In this document: one piece after another, positions 28,354-29,639 of the stretch
How the letters are laid out: each line of letters opens with the position of its first letter
Numbering within the stretch: position 1 is the first letter of the stretch
DNA from: Lachnospiraceae bacterium
GTDB lineage: Bacteria > Bacillota > Clostridia > Lachnospirales > Lachnospiraceae
DNA length: 29,639 nucleotides
Reading direction: 5' to 3'
Assembly: GCA_003520205.1 (NCBI GenBank)
Contig: DOVG01000006.1
Coordinates: 1 to 29,639 of the forward strand
Position numbers and translations under genes: made by a program
The notes under the pieces: generated by a model
Database searches by the model: none
Seen by the model: the letters and a program-made list of their open reading frames with translations, nothing else
What the model was told of the DNA's origin: nothing

Positions 28354-28878
28354 TTGATAACATTATCTCCATTACAGGAGCCTGACAGAGAGCAATTTAT
28401 AAAAGACAATCAGGAGGCCTTCAACTATGGTGCGTTAGAAGAATTTGGTATGCGCGATAACCATTTTGAAGAGGATGAGCAGATTATTTCCCGTGAGACA
28501 ATAGAGAAAACCATTGATAGTGGCGAAGCGTATCATATCATGGACGATGGCAAGCCTGTTGGTGGAGTCATCATAAAAGTTGATGGTGACAAGGGAGACT
28601 TGGATATCCTTTTCACATCACCTAAAGTCCATAGCAAAGGCATTGGTTATGCTGCTTGGTGCGAGGTAGAAAAACTGCATCCTGAAGTAAAGGTATGGGA
28701 GACAGTGACTCCTTATTTTGAGAAGCGAAATATTCATTTCTATGTGAATAGATGCGGATTTCATATTGTGGAGTTCTTTAACAGTCATCATCCGGATCCG
28801 AATGATCCCGAAATGACTGGTCAGATAGAGGAGCAGTTTCCGGATGGAATGTTCAAGTTTGAAAAGAGGATGAAGTAG
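28354..28878 (+). CDS. GNAT family N-acetyltransferase
   Basis: GNAT enzymes transfer an acetyl group from acetyl-CoA to an amine. The 174-aa product has a substrate-binding N-terminal half (ITLSPLQEPDREQFIKDNQE), a central strand (KPVGGVIIKVDGDKGDLDIL), and the CoA-binding motif A region (HSKGIGYAAWCEVEKLHP), then NIHFYVNRCGFHIVEFFN. The start is TTG 28354, chosen because GGAGA lies just upstream and MITLSPLQ fits the family. The substrate is unknown. No operon partner is obvious. Confidence 0.8.
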   Translation: MITLSPLQEPDREQFIKDNQEAFNYGALEEFGMRDNHFEEDEQIISRETIEKTIDSGEAYHIMDDGKPVGGVIIKVDGDKGDLDILFTSPKVHSKGIGYAAWCEVEKLHPEVKVWETVTPYFEKRNIHFYVNRCGFHIVEFFNSHHPDPNDPEMTGQIEEQFPDGMFKFEKRMK

Positions 28879-28914
28879 TTTTAACTTTTTTATTAAAACG
28901 TCTACGAGGTTGAT

Positions 28915-29280
28915 ATGGAATTAAAGAGATTATCACATAACTTAACAGTGTGTAAAGTCAATAGTATAAAAGACATTTGCTTTGATACAGAGTTTTTCTT
29001 TATAGGAAAGACTGATGAAGAAATCTCACTTGTTTGCAAAACAGAAGATACACCTACAGGTACTATCGAGCGCGAGGATGGATGGAACGGATTTCGGATT
29101 CAGGGAATACTTGATTTTTCACTGATCGGGATACTGTCTAAACTGTCAACTATCCTTGCAGAAAATGAAATAGGTATTTTTGCTGTCTCGACATACAATA
29201 CGGACTATATACTTGTTAAGTCAGAGAATTTTGAAAAAGCAATGAGTGTTTTGGAAGAAAAAGGATATAGGGTGGTTTGA
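28915..29280 (+). CDS. ACT domain-containing protein
   Basis: The 121-aa product has an ACT-like C-terminal half: LIGILSKLSTILAENEIGIF followed by AVSTYNTDYILVKSENFEKA. ACT domains bind small ligands such as amino acids; stand-alone proteins of this type are of uncertain function. The N-terminal half (LTVCKVNSIKDICF ... FFIGKTDEEISLVC) is another ACT-like module. GAGGT precedes ATG 28915. It lies between two GNAT genes. Confidence 0.75.
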   Translation: MELKRLSHNLTVCKVNSIKDICFDTEFFFIGKTDEEISLVCKTEDTPTGTIEREDGWNGFRIQGILDFSLIGILSKLSTILAENEIGIFAVSTYNTDYILVKSENFEKAMSVLEEKGYRVV

Positions 29281-29309
29281 ATTTATCTTTGAATATAAAT
29301 GAGGATTGT

Positions 29310-29639
29310 ATGGAAGAAATAAACGATTCAATAGTTATCAAATCAGCTGAAACTGATGAGGAGTTGTGCGGAAGAGGATACGTCCACTGTACTGCATGGC
29401 AGGAATCCTATAGAGGCATAGTATGCGACAGATATCTTGACACGATGACTGTAGAGGCTACAACAGCACGTGCCAGGAAATTCCCAGACAATACCCTTGT
29501 GGCTAAGGATGGAGATAAAGTCGTAGGATTTGCGGTTTATAGTCCATCGAGAGATGAAGATCTACCGGATGCAGGAGAGGTTGACGCAATCTATGTACTT
29601 TCAGAATACTATGGCCGGAAAGTAGGCTATAGATTAATG
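29310..29639 (+). CDS. GNAT family N-acetyltransferase (3' partial)
   Basis: ATG 29310 follows GAGGA at 29301-29305, and the frame stays open to the window end (110 codons). It starts MEEINDSIVIKSAETDEELC and carries CTAWQESYRGIVCDRYLDTM, KVVGFAVYSPSRDEDLPD and EVDAIYVLSEYYGRKVGYRL, the last being the start of the acetyl-CoA binding region. This is the common GNAT layout. The rest lies outside the window. Confidence 0.8.
   Translation, partial: MEEINDSIVIKSAETDEELCGRGYVHCTAWQESYRGIVCDRYLDTMTVEATTARARKFPDNTLVAKDGDKVVGFAVYSPSRDEDLPDAGEVDAIYVLSEYYGRKVGYRLM

Overview
The window is AT-rich DNA from a Gram-positive anaerobe, most likely a Lachnospiraceae member of the Butyrivibrio/Pseudobutyrivibrio/Roseburia type. 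The evidence is strong AGGAGG-type ribosome binding sites, AT-rich codon use, a lipoprotein-anchored FKBP/trigger-factor chaperone, and accessory families (RepA_N/DUF6017, TnpV, DUF4417, DUF5688) typical of that family's mobile elements. No 16S rRNA is present, so genus is an inference.

Bases 1-4456 are conserved chromosome: the end of an unidentified gene, dut on the minus strand, an FKBP/trigger-factor-like lipoprotein, tRNA-Leu(CAG), greA and lysS. The tRNA has a near-consensus promoter enclosed by a perfect 12-bp inverted repeat and no terminator before greA.

Bases about 4427-23071 form an integrated mobilizable element of about 18.6 kb inserted in the 3' end of lysS. Both ends carry TTCCCGAC inside a reading frame for F-P-T-L-K-S. 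The copy at lysS ends FPTLKSEKK-stop, and the copy beyond the integrase reads FPTLKSLS-stop. This is what integration that replaces the last codons of lysS would leave. GTATGCCA direct repeats, TGGTAC repeats and a 13-bp inverted repeat at both ends look like integrase arm sites. The element encodes a RepA_N initiator, TnpV, an IetAS-like AAA ATPase/subtilase pair, a DUF4417 operon with a putative caspase-like toxin and an immunity-like gene, a type III restriction-modification pair (mod, res), MobA/MobC with a hairpin-rich candidate oriT, an AbiEi/AbiEii type IV toxin-antitoxin pair, an excisionase-like protein, a ribbon-helix-helix regulator and a tyrosine integrase. It therefore combines replication, mobilization, excision and three or four defence or addiction modules.

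Bases 23072-29639 look like a second, older mobile segment abutting the first, followed by ordinary accessory genes. It has 11-bp tandem repeats resembling another integrase's arm sites, two identical 17-bp palindromes, a strong stem-loop terminator, a structured region with an exposed anti-Shine-Dalgarno-like tract, small membrane proteins, a 5'-truncated topB, a possibly shortened DUF5688 gene, several small conserved hypotheticals, a DUF3592-like membrane protein, two GNAT acetyltransferases (the second cut by the window end) and an ACT-domain protein.

The best candidate for an undescribed system is the DUF4417 operon (9945-11719). An SD-equipped 30-codon leader ORF overlies strong hairpins, the first gene's Shine-Dalgarno can be sequestered by either of two upstream AACCTC tracts, and then come DUF4417, a small protein with a His/Cys caspase-like signature, and an immunity-like gene. 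It lies between IetAS and the restriction system.
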